Below are positions 1-34,299 of a DNA stretch of 64,000 nucleotides, piece after piece. Below the pieces are notes generated by a model, which had not been told where the DNA came from, did not search any database, and saw only the letters and a program-made list of their open reading frames with translations. Source of the DNA: Artemia franciscana (lineage: Eukaryota > Arthropoda > Branchiopoda > Anostraca > Artemiidae). Positions within the stretch are counted from its first letter, which is position 1. Every line of letters starts with the position of its first letter. The position numbers and the translations under genes are program-made. The DNA is taken from contig NC_088865.1 of assembly GCF_032884065.1 (NCBI RefSeq), positions 47,153,243 to 47,217,242 of the forward strand, in the 5' to 3' direction.

Positions 1-293
1 GGGTGTTGCCTCTGAATTATTTGTCTATATTATTTTTTCTATTGTTTGGTAAATGACGACTTATACTTATTGACGACATGACTGCCTGTCCGTGGATTAT
101 TCTTTATGGTTGATTGTGTATGGCTATGCTGTTTGACCTATGTGATTGTATGGATGAGTAGGGTTAAGGCCTCATTCAAGTGCTGGTCTATATTAATCAC
201 TAATTTAGGAAAACAGTCTTCCTTTTCTCCTTCTGTCTCTCTTTTTTTTTCTTTTTTGTGTTTGTGCTGTTGCATTGGTGATTTCTCTTTTCA

Positions 294-413
<120 letters not shown>

Positions 414-599
414 CCAGGGGTAAGCTATCGTCAGTGTTTTATTCGTGAGTGAATAAAATATAATTAATCATCTGTTTTTTTAGGGAGGGGGTCAGACCGC
501 GTATGGCCAGGAATTACCCCTGGCCTCTGGGGGTTGTACTGAATCAAAGTAGTGTTTTATGATCTTTGGATTATATTAAACAAAATAGCTATCACACAT

Positions 600-1660
600 T
601 TTTGATTATATACCCTTGTAGCAAAGGATGCGAAGGGGGATGGAGTCTAATTTCCCTTTGACCACTCTTGACTCTTAAAAAGGTAACTAAAACTTTCAGT
701 TTCATATCAAATGAGCTTCCCCTAAACCCTCTTCAAACGCGTCTTTCGTTAAAACGTAATTCAAAAACGTAATTTCGTTATTGCATGTCCCCGGTTCATC
801 ACTTAAAATGCTTATCAACCGATTACAGGGGGCTATATCAACTTTGGAATTTTTTGTTATAGAATATTTGGTCTATTTCGAACAAAATACCTATCCAAAA
901 AATGATAAGATGAATTTGGGGAAATATATGGAGGAATATTTGCCCTCCAATCGCTTTTTACTCTTAAAAAAGGAACTATAACTTTCCGTTTCAAATCATT
1001 TGTGCCCCCTCTGAAGTTTATACGACCTACATTCAAGAAAAAACTTACAGGTTCCCAGAGCACAAAATACAACGCTTGCTTCCAGGCTCTGGGGAGTTGT
1101 GTTGACCACAAAGTTTTTGTTTTAGTACTTTTGGACTATTTTTAAAAAAATGGCTATCTCCAAATTTTTTATCGCATGCTTATTTGGGAAAAGAGGGCTT
1201 AGGAGAGGGTGCAGGTTCCCGCTAATCACTTTTGACTCTTAAAAAGGGAACTAGAATTTTCCATTTCAATCAAATGAGCTCACTCTGAAGTTTACACTTC
1301 CAACCCCCCCCCCCCCTTCCATATGAACATTATAAACCCCAGAGCATAATTTACAATGCTTGCCTCCAGGCTCTGGGGGGATTGTATCACCCCCAAAGTT
1401 TTGCTATCGTATTTTTGGGCTAGTTAGAACAAAATTGTTATCACAAAATTTTGTCATATTTATTTAGAAAGAAAAACGGGCAATGGGGCTAGTTACTCTT
1501 TGATTTCTTTGTCACTTTTGAAAAAATCACTTTTAAAAAGGCAATTAGATCTTTCAATTTCCAATCGAATGACCACCCATCCCCGAAGTTCTTATGACCA
1601 CCTCTTACAAAAGAGCGCTTCAGGCACAAAATTACAAAATAAATAAATAGCAAAACATTG
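600..1660. repeat. degenerate ~290-bp tandem repeat, four units
   Basis: A phrase resembling 'gactcttaaaaagg-aact' followed by an 'aactttc-tttca-atcaaatgagc' element recurs near 665, 956, 1227 and 1521, each time followed by C-rich text and a 'ctctgggg...ttgt' block. Spacing is roughly 270-295 bases. A related phrase ('acttaaaaagggcactag') occurs inside the R1 composite repeats near 56222 and 9680, so this may be an old tandem expansion of that family. No coding potential is seen. Confidence 0.6.
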
Positions 1661-2819
1661 AAGGTTCATGGCCTTAAACACAAATTGCAAAGAAGAGAGG
1701 TAGGAGGAGAATAACAACCGGTAAAAAAAGAAGAGAAAATCATGCAAATATTTAGTTGAAACTTCTACTCAACCGTCTTCAGTGAAGAATAATAAAAATA
1801 AGCGCATATAAAAGTCAAAAGAACAATATTAAAACCAAACCTCAAAATAAACACTACCGCAGAACCCTTGTTTATAGTAGTTTCTTCTGATAGTATTTTC
1901 TGATAGGTTTTTATATTTTTTGAATATCTTTTTGTTCTAACATAAGCTCCATATTAGCAGAAATAAATTTAAGATTTTCAGCAGTTTCCACTATGCATAA
2001 AGTTTTTCCATTCTAAAAATTGGTTCAGCTTCAGATTTGCAATTGACCAAGACTCTAAAGAAACTAATATTTTTTCCATCTTCATAGGACATACTCTTTA
2101 GCACATATTGACAAAGTTTAGTTTTTTCCATCAGTTAGTAGCTGTTCGACAAAAGCAAGATAATAGAAAGTCTTGAATAAAGGCATGATAAATTTTTTAT
2201 CCTTGTATGTTATTTCCTCCTTCATTCATCCCCGTCTGTCAGCTAAAAGCATGGAAAATAAGCACTTGTCACATAAACGACTGGCCTAAAAAATAGCCCT
2301 TTCGCTAACTAATTTATTTAACTTAGAAGTAGAGATAATTGACTCATTCTAATTTTAACCATATTGTAATAAAATAGACATACTTCCTACTAAGGTTCAA
2401 ATTTCATGATTTGGAGTTCCAAATGTGGAACTACGAAACAACTTCAAAAAAAGCTGGCCTAACCATTCTTTAGCCGATCAGTGACCAAATTGATATTGAA
2501 ACTCTTTCAATGTAAAATTTCTGCTTCCTCAGTCATTCACGTTCTAAAGAAGTTTCTTTAACTTTTATCTATAAAATTCTACTCATTACACAAACGTAAT
2601 AGAGATCACATTTTCAGTAATTTTGTTTCCTATTCAATTCTTTTATTTCAAAAAAGTGTGTTGCTCCATGTTAGCATAACAATTTGACCATAAATTCTGC
2701 AGAAACTGCTCTCTAATCTCTTTCTGTCATGGCCACTTACTTTTTCATACACATTGACAACCTTCGGTTCTTTCCATGAGTTAGTAGTTGTTTACAAAAG
2801 TGAAATTTTCTGAAAAACT
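1661..2819. other. anonymous AT-rich stretch
   Basis: No gene, RNA or recognisable mobile element was found here. Phrases such as 'acatattgacaaagtttagttttttccat-agttagtagctgtt' recur loosely around 2105 and 2750, and again near 4870, suggesting old dispersed repeat material. Confidence 0.5.
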
Positions 2820-3800
2820 TACCTTAGAACTTAGTTCCTCCTGTGCCACCAGAGGCACCCAGGACATCCAGAAAGAGCCTCCAATCATCCCTCATATATG
2901 CTGCTGCCCAGACGTCTTCCCAATTAGGTTGGACTGTGAAGTTGAAAAACTTCAGGTCCCACTGGTATGTACGACGAAGTGTATTTTTTGGCTTTCCTCT
3001 TCTTTGGGTTCCCTTTTATTGCCACTCGAGTACTGTTCTGGAGAGTCTATCTTCCGCCATACGGATAACGTGTCCCAAGTAGTGCCATCTTCTTTGGTAT
3101 TTGAAATCTGTTACCAGGGGCTGATGTGTGATAGAGTGAACTGTCTGGTTAGTTATGTAGTCCCTCCAGTTAATGTTCAATATCTTGCGGAGACAGTTTT
3201 TCTCAAAAGCAAGAATCCTATTTTCTTGCTGTTGGTTCAGTTTCCAGCATTCACAGCTATAGAGGAGGGCAGAGACGACTTTACTGTTGAAGAGCCTCAA
3301 TTTCAGTTTCAAAGAGTGCTTTTTTGATTTCCAAACTTGCTTCAGTTGATTGAAAGCTCCACTGGCTTGTCCAAATCTAAACTGTACCTCCTTTTCACTT
3401 GATCCAGTTCGTTCGACTGTAACTCTGAGGTATTTGAACTCCACTACCTGCTCGGCTGAACTGTCCCCGCACTTTATGCCAAGTTGTTTGCCTCAATCAG
3501 GGTAATGTCGTTGGTGAAATCAATATCTGCTAGTCGTTTATTATCGCATATTTGGATCCCAAACGCTGTGCAATCTCGGAGCACAAAATCATTAACAAGG
3601 ATAAGAAACAGGGGGTAGAGGAAACATCGCTGTTTGACCCCAGAAATGATACTGAGATACCTTGTAATTTCCTTCATGGGTCCGAACGAAGCACTCCGTG
3701 TTTTCGTACAGCGCAACGATCAGGGGTATCAGTTTATCTGGAATGCCGTAGTGTCAGAGGATTTTCCACATCGGATCTCGGATGATTAGGTTTTCCCACT
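2820..3800 (-). mobile_element. decayed non-LTR retrotransposon (LINE), RT C-terminal half
   Basis: Read on the minus strand, 3800 to 2820, three collinear blocks appear. First comes a Lys-Lys-Trp-Glu-Asn...Pro-Met-Trp-Lys piece ending near 3754. Next is a reverse-transcriptase palm block (3716-3474) with a Gly-Val-Lys-Gln motif and Leu-Ala-Asp-Ile-Asp-Phe-Thr-Asn-Asp, where intact elements carry a D-D pair. Last is the post-RT region (3444-3016) with Phe-Lys-Tyr-Leu, Lys-Leu-Arg-Leu-Phe-Asn-Ser-Lys-Val and a Trp-His-Tyr-Leu-Gly-His-Val motif. A frameshift near 3016 leads into a tail with Trp-Asp-Leu-Lys and Trp-Arg-Leu-Phe motifs ending near 2823. The blocks lie in different frames and the first catalytic Asp position is altered, so the copy is dead. 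The family is probably RTE-like or a related endonuclease-RT clade; the clade assignment is an inference. Confidence 0.85.
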
Positions 3801-4002
3801 TTTTTTTATTCATAAATTCATGGAACAAGGTATAATTAGACATCTGAAATATCACTAGTCCCTTATTGACTTTGTAAAGGACCGTTAAATATTCTTTTAA
3901 AAGAATCAATAGAGAAACTTTTGCAGATAACGACCTTATGAAAATCATTTTAATCTGAAGTACAACGTCAAATGAAGCTCCTCTAAAAAATGCCCTATTC
4001 AC

Positions 4003-5440
4003 GGTGTGCTAACTTCAAGATGATTGGCTTGACTTGTTTGCCTTCCCTTCTGTCTTATGGTTTTAATGACGGGTTGCCAAACACGAGAAAGCTCAGGAAA
4101 AGGAGTTAAATTTATATAATTGTAGAGAACAGCCATCGACACTACTTCAAATATCTGATTAACAGATGAGACTGTAGTAAGGAATGACGAAACTTGCTCT
4201 ACTAACCCAATTCTAAATCTTTTGTAGTGTGTAGCAAAAAAATTAGTAGAATACCAGCACACAGTGGTTATCCATGCTTTGCAATGGGTCTGGTGCAAGA
4301 CAATAAATTGGGATTATTAAGCTGAGTGGCAGATGGCTTTTCCAGTGAAGGGTAACCCCCAGCTTTTAAGTGCTGAAGAATCTCATCCTATCGAGGTTAG
4401 TCTTTCAAGAAATTTGTGGACAAAAGCATTTCGAGGAGACAAAGCTCATCAACATTCTCTATAGCTTCGTTTATTAATCTGAACTTGGGGTGTACATTTT
4501 TAAATTGTAATCATGAAAGCATCAGTTATATTATTTTTGTTGCATTGAAACTGGCCTTTCAAACATCGAACAACTCTTCAGTTTCCAGAAGCTTCATTTG
4601 TAGGGGGTAGGAAAACTTGGGTTAGGTCTTTATGTCATCGGATAACAATATATTTCGTGGTGTTATCAATGATGTTTTGTATATGGGTCAAAAGGTTGTC
4701 TTCCATGTCATTTATGCAGAAAATAAAAAGTAATGATCGTCCTAGATTTATCCTTGTTTTCAAAGACATTGAATATTGGATTTTAGTTGTACTTCAGTTA
4801 CCGTAACTGACCTCTATTTTGTTCTATCTTCTTAATTGCTATTCTTTCACACATATTGAAAGCATCTGATTTATTCTATCAGTTGCTAACTGCTTAACAA
4901 TAGTGATGTTTTTCAAAAAGCTTGAACAAAACGATTCTATATTTTTTCTCTTCTTTCTTCCTACATTCATCCCTGTCTGTAAGCAAAAAGTATGAAACTT
5001 GATTCTTAGCTATACTTTAGTTTTAGAATCTTTATATCTTTGTTCAGATCCATGTAAAAAAGATACAGAATTAACAATGTTGCTGGTAGTTACTAATGTT
5101 CATATTGTTGTAATGTATCTGATTAATATGTGTTTGGTTATTCACATAAGAGGTGAAGAACTTGCTGCATGTATTCCGAACGAAAAAATATTCCTTTTGC
5201 TAACTAATTTATTTATTACAGATGCATAAATAATTAAATAATCTAGCACGGAATAATAAAACAAATATTTTTCTATATATAAACTTAGAAATTGTTATTT
5301 AGGTCTAATCGGGTGAAGAAGCAAGCTTCTGTTGAGACAATTTAATCACTCAAATAAATTAACAAGAGATTCAATAAATAGCAGAAAGTACAAAGGCTAT
5401 GCAATGAGTTACCTACGTTTTCAATAATTCAACTTTTCCG
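4003..5440. other. AT-rich stretch downstream of the mucin-like gene
   Basis: No supported gene. The part nearest 5440 is the presumed 3' UTR of the minus-strand mucin-like gene. Minus-strand AATAAA hexamers (plus-strand TTTATT) occur at 5208-5213 and 5212-5217, about 230 bases past the stop codon, and could serve as its polyadenylation signal. The rest shows nothing recognisable. Confidence 0.45.
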
Positions 5441-27389
<21,949 letters not shown>

Positions 27390-28890
27390 CTGAAAACATG
27401 AAAATATCTGTTGCAGCCACTTCAAAATAATACTGATAAAAAGGGCTGTTTACTTGATATTATCATGATCTGTTTCATCTTTATTTTATTTTCTATTCAT
27501 TTGTTACATGTAAAGCATGGTCACACTTGCTGCTATTAATTACATAGGATCAAGACTTCCGATCTGAGGTATTCAGGCGGGCTTGACGCAAAGAATTTCT
27601 AAAATGACGTTTCGAATTTTGCTTAATTTTAAATACTTCCCCAGACTTCGGCCGATTACAAGCAATCCAAAGGCGGAAACCAAAACTAGGCTCGTTGTTT
27701 GGCCTTTTTCACTTCTGGGCACACATTCCATAACGTTTTCTGGTGCCAAATCTAACATGTTCAGCCAGTTTACTGTGTTTAATACCATTTATCTTAGAGG
27801 GAAAGTGTTATGGCCCTTGTTGCTGATTGATAGATAAATGTTCTACTTGTGGACTCTTTTGTTAAATTATTCCCATTCCGGGACTCTCCGATTCAACCCC
27901 AATTTTTCAGTTTACTTCGTTAGTTTTGGCTCTCCCTCTTTACGTAATATTTAGGGCAATTTTTCACTGACCATAACTAGCTTTGAGTAGAAATTATTTA
28001 GTTAGAATGAGTCATCAAGAACCAAAAGGTTTCTTAAACAAGACACGCGTGAATTATAATTCGGGAAGTATGGAGGATTATTTCAAATATTCAGAATGAC
28101 GCATGGCTTTACGTGGCACCTATGAGGCTTAGGATAAGCTGGTCTCCATGAGCTGTGTCTATTTGAGTTTTTATTCTTGTCCTTTTAAAGCAAGTTTAAT
28201 TTTAGTTCTTGAACACAATAGTAAGCTTTTTTTGTTTCTTCTTTTGGCTTTTTTCTACTAGCCTGGGAAGAGCATGAAGAGAGGGATTAGAGGTTGGTTC
28301 AGTGATAGAGTCCAATAACAATGAGACATTTTTCTTGAGGGAAAGTAAGAGTCTTCGAAGCCAAATTTTGAGCCTAATGACTTCAGTCCTTGCAGTGGCA
28401 CCTTGGACAAATTACTGTGTCGTTTAATCCCCCTACACGAAATACACTTGCCGTGTTCCTAGGGGTAATGGCTGCAGTAAAACTTAAGGCCTAAAATCAG
28501 CATAGAAAGCACTCATGGCGTTGTGGCACTGCAGTGTCAGAGGACTTAGACCAGTGGCTTAAGGGATGACCCTGGCAGAAGTTGAAACTTAAAACTTGAA
28601 AGAGACGTTAAAGGGAGAAGTTGAAACTTGAAACGAAGAAACTATTGCTTCACTGATTGTGCAATATAGGCTATATCCAAAAAACTAGTTAAAGTATACT
28701 CACCTGTGATATTATTCAATATGTCTAGAATTCTATAACTAGTAATTTAGTGAAAATTTATTATTCTTAAATTAAAAAATTTAAAAAGACTTATAAATTA
28801 GTCATTGGTTTGTGCATGTTATTCATAGAGTTTTCTACTCCTTCCTGTTTTACTGATTTTTTCTGTTTTTTTTTTTTCTTAAGGCTACAA
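27390..28890. other. upstream part of the mucin-like gene, no exon identified
   Basis: Under the model an upstream exon ending in phase 1 should lie here or beyond. A minus-strand frame at 27788-27573 has ordinary-looking composition (Leu-Ala-Pro-Glu-Asn-Val-Met-Glu-Cys-Val) and a hydrophobic Leu-Val-Leu-Val-Ser-Ala-Phe stretch, but no acceptor/donor pair joins it in phase and it ends in its own stop. It is left unassigned. Confidence 0.35.
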
Positions 28891-30600
28891 AAGCTACAAA
28901 CAAGTTAATGTATCACTATGTCGCCTGAGGTCAGCACAGCTATACACGTTCATCTTCCATCTCGATTCTATAAAAAAAAGCCTCTTTATGGCCTCCTCCC
29001 CCATGATGTTCCTATTACTCTTTAAACTTTCTTTATCAAATCCTCCCACCACACCACGGACAGCTCGTTTTCCGTTTAGTGCTAAATGATTGGACAAAAG
29101 GAAAATCTTCGGTAATCCGCCGTTTTTCATTGGCAAAATGTACTCTGGCCAAATTAATCTTTCTCTCATTATAACCCTAGAAAACGAGATTGATCCACAC
29201 CTGAGCCTCAACTGATCGAAATACAGTCAGTCAGCCAGAAGCCCAGACCCAAGCGTTGGCAATTTTTCCGAAAAACACCTAGCGAATCTTTATTCATTTT
29301 TAGGAGTGTCCATGCTTCAGAACCATTTTTGACCATTATCATTACTGTAGCTTGCAATTTTTTAATCTTAGTCTGCAGACTTATCTTAAAATTCTTTCAA
29401 ACTTTTTTCAACTGTAAAAAACATCTTAAATCAAGTGTGTTTTTCTTTTAACATTTTCAATGCTCCCACCATCTTCACTAATAATAGTGCAAAGGTAGGT
29501 GAGGGTGACTGCTTGACCAAAATTTTTGTTACGCAGTGTCATCTTTTCATCTTCATTTAATCCTAGCCATTTTAAATTAATCTTCTTAAAATCATTTTTT
29601 GAACCTATTTTAGCACCCCAAACTCGCAAAACTTCTAAAAGTTTACTTATTTTGCTGCAAATTTCATCTAGGATACTTAAATCATCACCATAATTCAAAT
29701 CCAGGATAGTTTTTTCCTCCCCATTTGATTACGTGTTATCTCAACGCTTTTCCTGTGGTATCTAAGACAAAGCTTATGAAAATGATCCATATAAAGGAGG
29801 ATGGAACCAAACGTTTCTTACCTCCTGATTTTATACACGACCGGCTGCTAACCTCATTTTTTGTCTTAGTCACAGCAGTGTTATTCTAGTACATAGTACT
29901 AATCTCTTTAATGCATTTGTCTAGTTTACAATACAACCTTTGCTAAAGCTACTTTATCAATAGAATTGAAGTCTTGCTCATAATCTTTAGAACTGAAGAC
30001 TAAAGGTATCTCATAACTCAGTCACTTCTCAATTATTAGCTTAAGAATGAAAATTTGGTCCACGTATCTTCTATCCTTCAAAACTGCACTTTTCTATCTA
30101 ATGACTTGGTCTGCGGTATATGATAGTCTAAAAAGTATCATATTACTAACCAAGCTACCAACTAGTGCCCAGGCTAATACCAAAAACATGCCGAACTCAC
30201 TTTTATCACCTTTCTTATGCACTTTGATTAGGGTTTTTCTAAAGTCGCTAGGAACTTCCTCATTTTCAAAAATCATATTCATAATCTTCAGTAGCTTATT
30301 TCTAACCTTAAAGCCACCATACAAAAAGAACTCATTTACCACACTATCAGCACTTGGGACTTCATCACTATTTATTCCTTAAAAATGTCACTAATTCATT
30401 CTCTATAAAAGCAATCTTCCTTCACATCCAAGTTATATAAAAGTTTGTTATTTTCCTCATTATTTTCTCATACAACACTACCTTTGTTTAACAGATTCTC
30501 AAACTTTCTGCTTATCTCTCTTTTACTCTTTCCATATCACTAATTGTGGCCCCGTCCCTATTTTAACATTGACAAGTCCAGATTCCCTACTCCCTTTCCA
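28890..30600 (-). mobile_element. decayed non-LTR retrotransposon (LINE)
   Basis: Collinear minus-strand blocks. 30342-30094 holds the RT entry motif (Pro-Ser-Asp-Phe-Arg-Lys-Thr-Leu-Ile-Lys, Lys-Lys-Gly-Asp-Lys-Ser-Glu). 29698-29426 holds the catalytic box in the form Tyr-Gly-Asp-Asp-Leu-Ser-Ile-Leu, followed by Thr-Tyr-Leu-Cys-Thr-Ile-Ile-Ser-Glu-Asp-Gly-Gly. 29211-28894 holds the C-terminal tail with Leu-Pro-Lys-Ile-Phe-Leu and Gly-Gly-Phe-Asp-Lys. The stretch between the first two blocks is deleted relative to a usual RT (about 400 bases against an expected longer finger/palm). Stops and frameshifts make it nonfunctional. The 3' end resembles the LINE tail at 44160-44850 in its last motifs. 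Confidence 0.85.
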
Positions 30601-30721
30601 TGACAGTTCAGTATTTTACTATTTAGTGGTATTTTAGTTGGTTAGTATTTTAGTTGGGGTGGTATTGATAATGAAAATAGAAAAATCATTTTCTTAAAAC
30701 AAGCGATAATTTGAAATGACA

Positions 30722-30917
30722 TCAAACATGCAGTACGAACCGTGGTTTACAAGGTCCAGCAGAGCCCACGGAACTTAATGACATGAAGAAAATGAAGGAT
30801 TTCGAATACACACAGAGACCTAATGGCACTTTTTTGGATAAGTTCAACCAGAAAAAACCATTTCCGTTTGCTGCTTCTACTAACTTGTCTTGATTGTCAA
30901 TGCTATTGGAAAAAAAG
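30722..30917 (-). other. candidate orphan exon
   Basis: A minus-strand open stretch is preceded by a good acceptor (CTTTTTTTCCAATAG) and reads about 60 residues (Asp-Asn-Gln-Asp-Lys-Leu-Val-Glu-Ala, then a hydrophobic Phe-Ile-Phe-Phe-Met-Ser-Leu run and Gly-Pro-Cys-Lys-Pro-Arg-Phe) to a TGA. I do not recognise the product. It lies upstream of the mucin-like gene on the same strand, so it might be the terminal exon of another gene or an early exon of the mucin gene if a donor (CTT|GTAAAC) is used. Confidence 0.3.
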
Positions 30918-31469
30918 ATACAAAGTAAGGCAATAATTATCATATAATATGGTAGATCATGAGATATCAGATCATATATTGAAGAATTGAGATTCTAAAT
31001 TAGGCTTAAGCTTTAAAAGGGACATTAATTACGTAATACATAGAAATTCATCACACTTGGCAGGAACCGTAGCAAGAATACAAATCAGTGTGCTCAATTA
31101 AGCTGCTCTTTCAGTTGCAGCGCCCAGAACATTGCTTCTTGCAACTGCATCATATAAGCTCTCAACAGGTGACTGAAGCTTGGGGTAGGGTTGACAATTA
31201 GAAGCCCAAAGCCCATTGATAATCTTTTTCCATCCAAAATCGTTGGGGTCCTTTCTGGGAATAATGGGAAGATAAGAACTTGACCATACCTGGGCTTGAA
31301 TGTAAGCGTGCCAAAGGTGATGGCTTAGCGTATTCTAGGTTGGCAGAAATCTGTCCATGGGTGATCCTTTTTTGAGAACAGATACTTCCTAAACCTGTTT
31401 ACCGACTCTTTCCCACTGGAGCTGTCATATACAGGCATAATCAGATTTGCAATCTATGCACAGTCGTTT

Positions 31470-33100
31470 TTAGTCAGCTCTTGAAGAGGAAAAGACTCTT
31501 GTTTACTGACTCTTTCCTAAAGAATCTGTCATAGTCATGTACAGCCAACTTTTCAATCTGTGCAAAGTCGTTTTTAGTTGGCTCTTCAAGAGTAAAAGAC
31601 AGGTGGTTGAAGACCGGTGTTATGGCACTCTGCACTTCCCATGCTTTTCCAAAACCCTCCTTTGCCATGCAACAGGATTGCAGACACAGGGTCGCAGGCA
31701 CTTAGAGCATGAAATAAAACAACCAGCGACTGCGCCTTTTCTTTGCCTAGTGCAGTTGATATATCACGAACAGGAATGTAGCAGAAACTATTTCCTTGGC
31801 TGTAGGATGCGTACAATTGATCAACCCTAATAAAAAAGCACTTTGCGATGAGCAGAACAACTACATATGAATCAGCTGTTCAGGCAGAGATGAATTTGAT
31901 GTTACAGCACACTTGATGAAGAGAATGTAGGACTATCCTGCTATATCACTCCTAGTGGTTGCTGGTATAAATTCTAGCCCAGTCAGTTGGAGTAGTACTT
32001 CTTGCGCCATCACAAGAAGTCAAGACAACCCAATGAATGGTAACGGTGTCGCATATATTTTTTGCCATCAACTAGAATAGGCTCTGCTTTTTGTCTGAAA
32101 ACTGAAGGGTTACTAGTTCAGCTGCTATGTTTCACTTGTGGACTGCTTATGAATCTGTTGGCATGTTGCTTCTGTAACATATTTGCCATACGTCTTTCTT
32201 TTTGGCTTTTAAAGGTGGAGGAGAATAGCACCACCAGAAATCTCAGAATCGGCCTGACGTTTCTGGAATTTCTCGAATTGGCGTTCACGAATTCGGAAGC
32301 ATAAGCTGTGAGTAGATTTACAATATCAGACTTTTTGATGGATCTCAGATTACCCTGATCAGAGATTGAAGGAGAATGAGGCTGATTCTTGCATTTGAAA
32401 AACTCTTTCAAGTCAGCACATCTGGTGTTGCAGCCAACATAGAGTTTGGCAAATAGGGCAAAATCTGACTGTGTCATCTTAAAGATCGATTTCGACTTCG
32501 GTATCAATGATAGAAAGGGAGTTGAAAATAATGGCATCTTGTTTTGGCCGGATCGGTGAATTAATGGGCTTTGTACTTTTTACAAAAGCTATTCCACAAA
32601 AGTACCATACTGGGGTTTGCCAACAATTTTAAGACTGCAGTAACTACTGATGGCACAATAATGCTCTTTCAAAGTCACCGGAAACGAGGCTGTCATACAT
32701 GCTTTTGAAAGGATTACCTCATTCTGCTAGGGTATTGAAAAGGTTTTAAGCATTTGTGATCTCATCAGAAGCGCCAAGTCCATTTCGTGATGTTCTGCAG
32801 TCTCCCGTGCCTTCGGATTTCTGAAGTCCTCAGTCATATTATCGTTTCTGGTGCTGCAATCATGAGTATCCTCATTGCAAGTGGATCGTTGGTTAGTCCA
32901 CTTATCCTACCAAAACCCTTCACAGATTTCATATTAAATTCATTCGCTTGGTCTAGTGGGATATAAGAGAATGGTTTTCCTGTAGCAGAAAATACAAACT
33001 TTCTTGCTTCGAATTCCCTCAGATTGTCAGACTGACTGTAGTATCTGCATATCTTTGATACGTACAGACAACTATCGGTCATAATTTTGATAGCCAAAAA
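31470..33100 (-). pseudogene. element A: C-terminal half of an orphan transposon-like protein, decayed
   Basis: Four collinear minus-strand blocks match, from memory of the family, the C-terminal part of a large protein found in many invertebrate genomes only as 'uncharacterised'. They are: 33097-32834 with Tyr-Ile-Pro-Leu-Asp-Gln-Ala-Asn-Glu and Lys-Gly-Phe-Gly-Arg; 32537-32118 with Lys-Asn-Gln-Pro-His-Ser-Pro-Ser-Ile-Ser-Asp; 31816-31586 with Tyr-Ile-Pro-Val-Arg-Asp-Ile and Ala-Leu-Ser-Ala-Cys-Asp-Pro-Val-Ser, where relatives have Gly-Cys-Asp-Thr; and 31701-31474 with Phe-Ala-Gln-Ile-Glu-Lys-Leu-Ala-Val-His-Asp-Tyr-Asp-Arg. Frameshifts separate the blocks and in-frame stops occur, so it is a pseudogene. 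Biochemical function is unknown. The N-terminal half of the same family occurs separately in element B. Confidence 0.65.
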
Positions 33101-33299
33101 GGAGAGAGACTATTTTGATGATGCCTGCAACGTATAAATGATAATAACCGGTTCAAAGAGACTTGACCAGAACAAGTAGCAGATTGATGAGTCTAATCAC
33201 CCAATTCCAGAAGGCAAAATTGAAACACACTGCTTCGCACTCCTTTCCTCAACTGATGAAATCCTTCATTTCATCATCATCTGACTGTGCGCAAAACGC

Positions 33300-34290
33300 T
33301 CGCCACTTTAACTCCTCAAGTGCGACAATATTAATTTCATAGGCATACCGAAAACGGTTAACGTTACTATCCTTTAATGCGTCACATCTCCCTTCCGTGA
33401 AAATTCCTGCATCAGTCAACGCCTTTTTAGCGCTTTGATTGCTCTATAGGGTGCTATAGAGCAATTCCTTGACTTCCTACCCATCATCATTGACGTGCGT
33501 TGACACGCATACTTGAGCTCTAAACTATACACTTTAAACTATACTTTGCCAGTTTTTGAAATCCATGGAATTTGCGCTTCAATTTTGCACTTTGGGCGCT
33601 TTCAATGGTGGTCAATCGTGCACTTAAGAGTGATCTTTTGCTTTTATTTGAATTGCACTATCTTAAAACTTATTTTCAGAAGCAGTGTTGCTTTTGTAGC
33701 CAGGCTAGTAAACTTGCACTTTTCCAGTGCTTGGAGTTCTTTATAGGGAAATACAGAGCAATGACTAGACTTCATCCGAATCACCATTGGGTTCCCCATA
33801 TTTCATACTGTGTATCAGCTTTTTCCGGAGTTACTCAAAAAGTTCCATCCGTTCTGCGCTTTTTGCGTGTTTTTGAGGGCGCAGATATGCACTTGAGCAG
33901 ACAAACTCGAGCTGCTTCCTGTAATAGTTGAATTTCTAGTAATCTAAACTATGTTTTTGCTAGTTTTATATTCCATGGATTAGACGCGTCTATTTTCAAT
34001 TTTACGCACATTTTAAACGCTCTATTGTGCATTTCAGAGCAACCCTTTACCTTTCAATTAGTCACCATTGGAATCTCCATATCGTAAAAGGTATTGCCAG
34101 AAGTTTTGATGCATCTGTGGAGAGACTGGTGAACTTGCGCTTTTTTTTAGCACTTCGATTGCCTTTAAAGGTGCTTTCGAGCGTCCACTCAACGTTCTTC
34201 CCGTCACCATTGAATTTCCCGTGCTTTAACCTATATCTATAACGATTTCGGTGCTTTGAACCAAAAGTGCACAATTCTAGTGATATTTTT
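33300..34290. repeat. degenerate ~410-bp tandem repeat
   Basis: Phrases recur at a spacing of about 410-420 bases: 'ctaaactatactttgccagttttt' at 33534 and 'ctaaactatgtttttgctagttt' at 33943; 'cttgcacttttccagtgcttgg' at 33713 and 'cttgcgcttttttttagcacttcg' at 34134; a further partial unit starts at about 33420. It lies immediately upstream of element A, as if it were the element's 5' region. Confidence 0.65.
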
Positions 34291-34299
34291 TTTGTTTAA

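Noticed and set aside
2788-3327. 179-residue plus-strand ORF
   Set aside because: It runs antisense to the LINE tail, whose minus-strand translation has recognisable motifs.
31537-31830. Plus-strand ORFs at 31537-31830 and 32062-32304
   Set aside because: Both are antisense to element A coding blocks.
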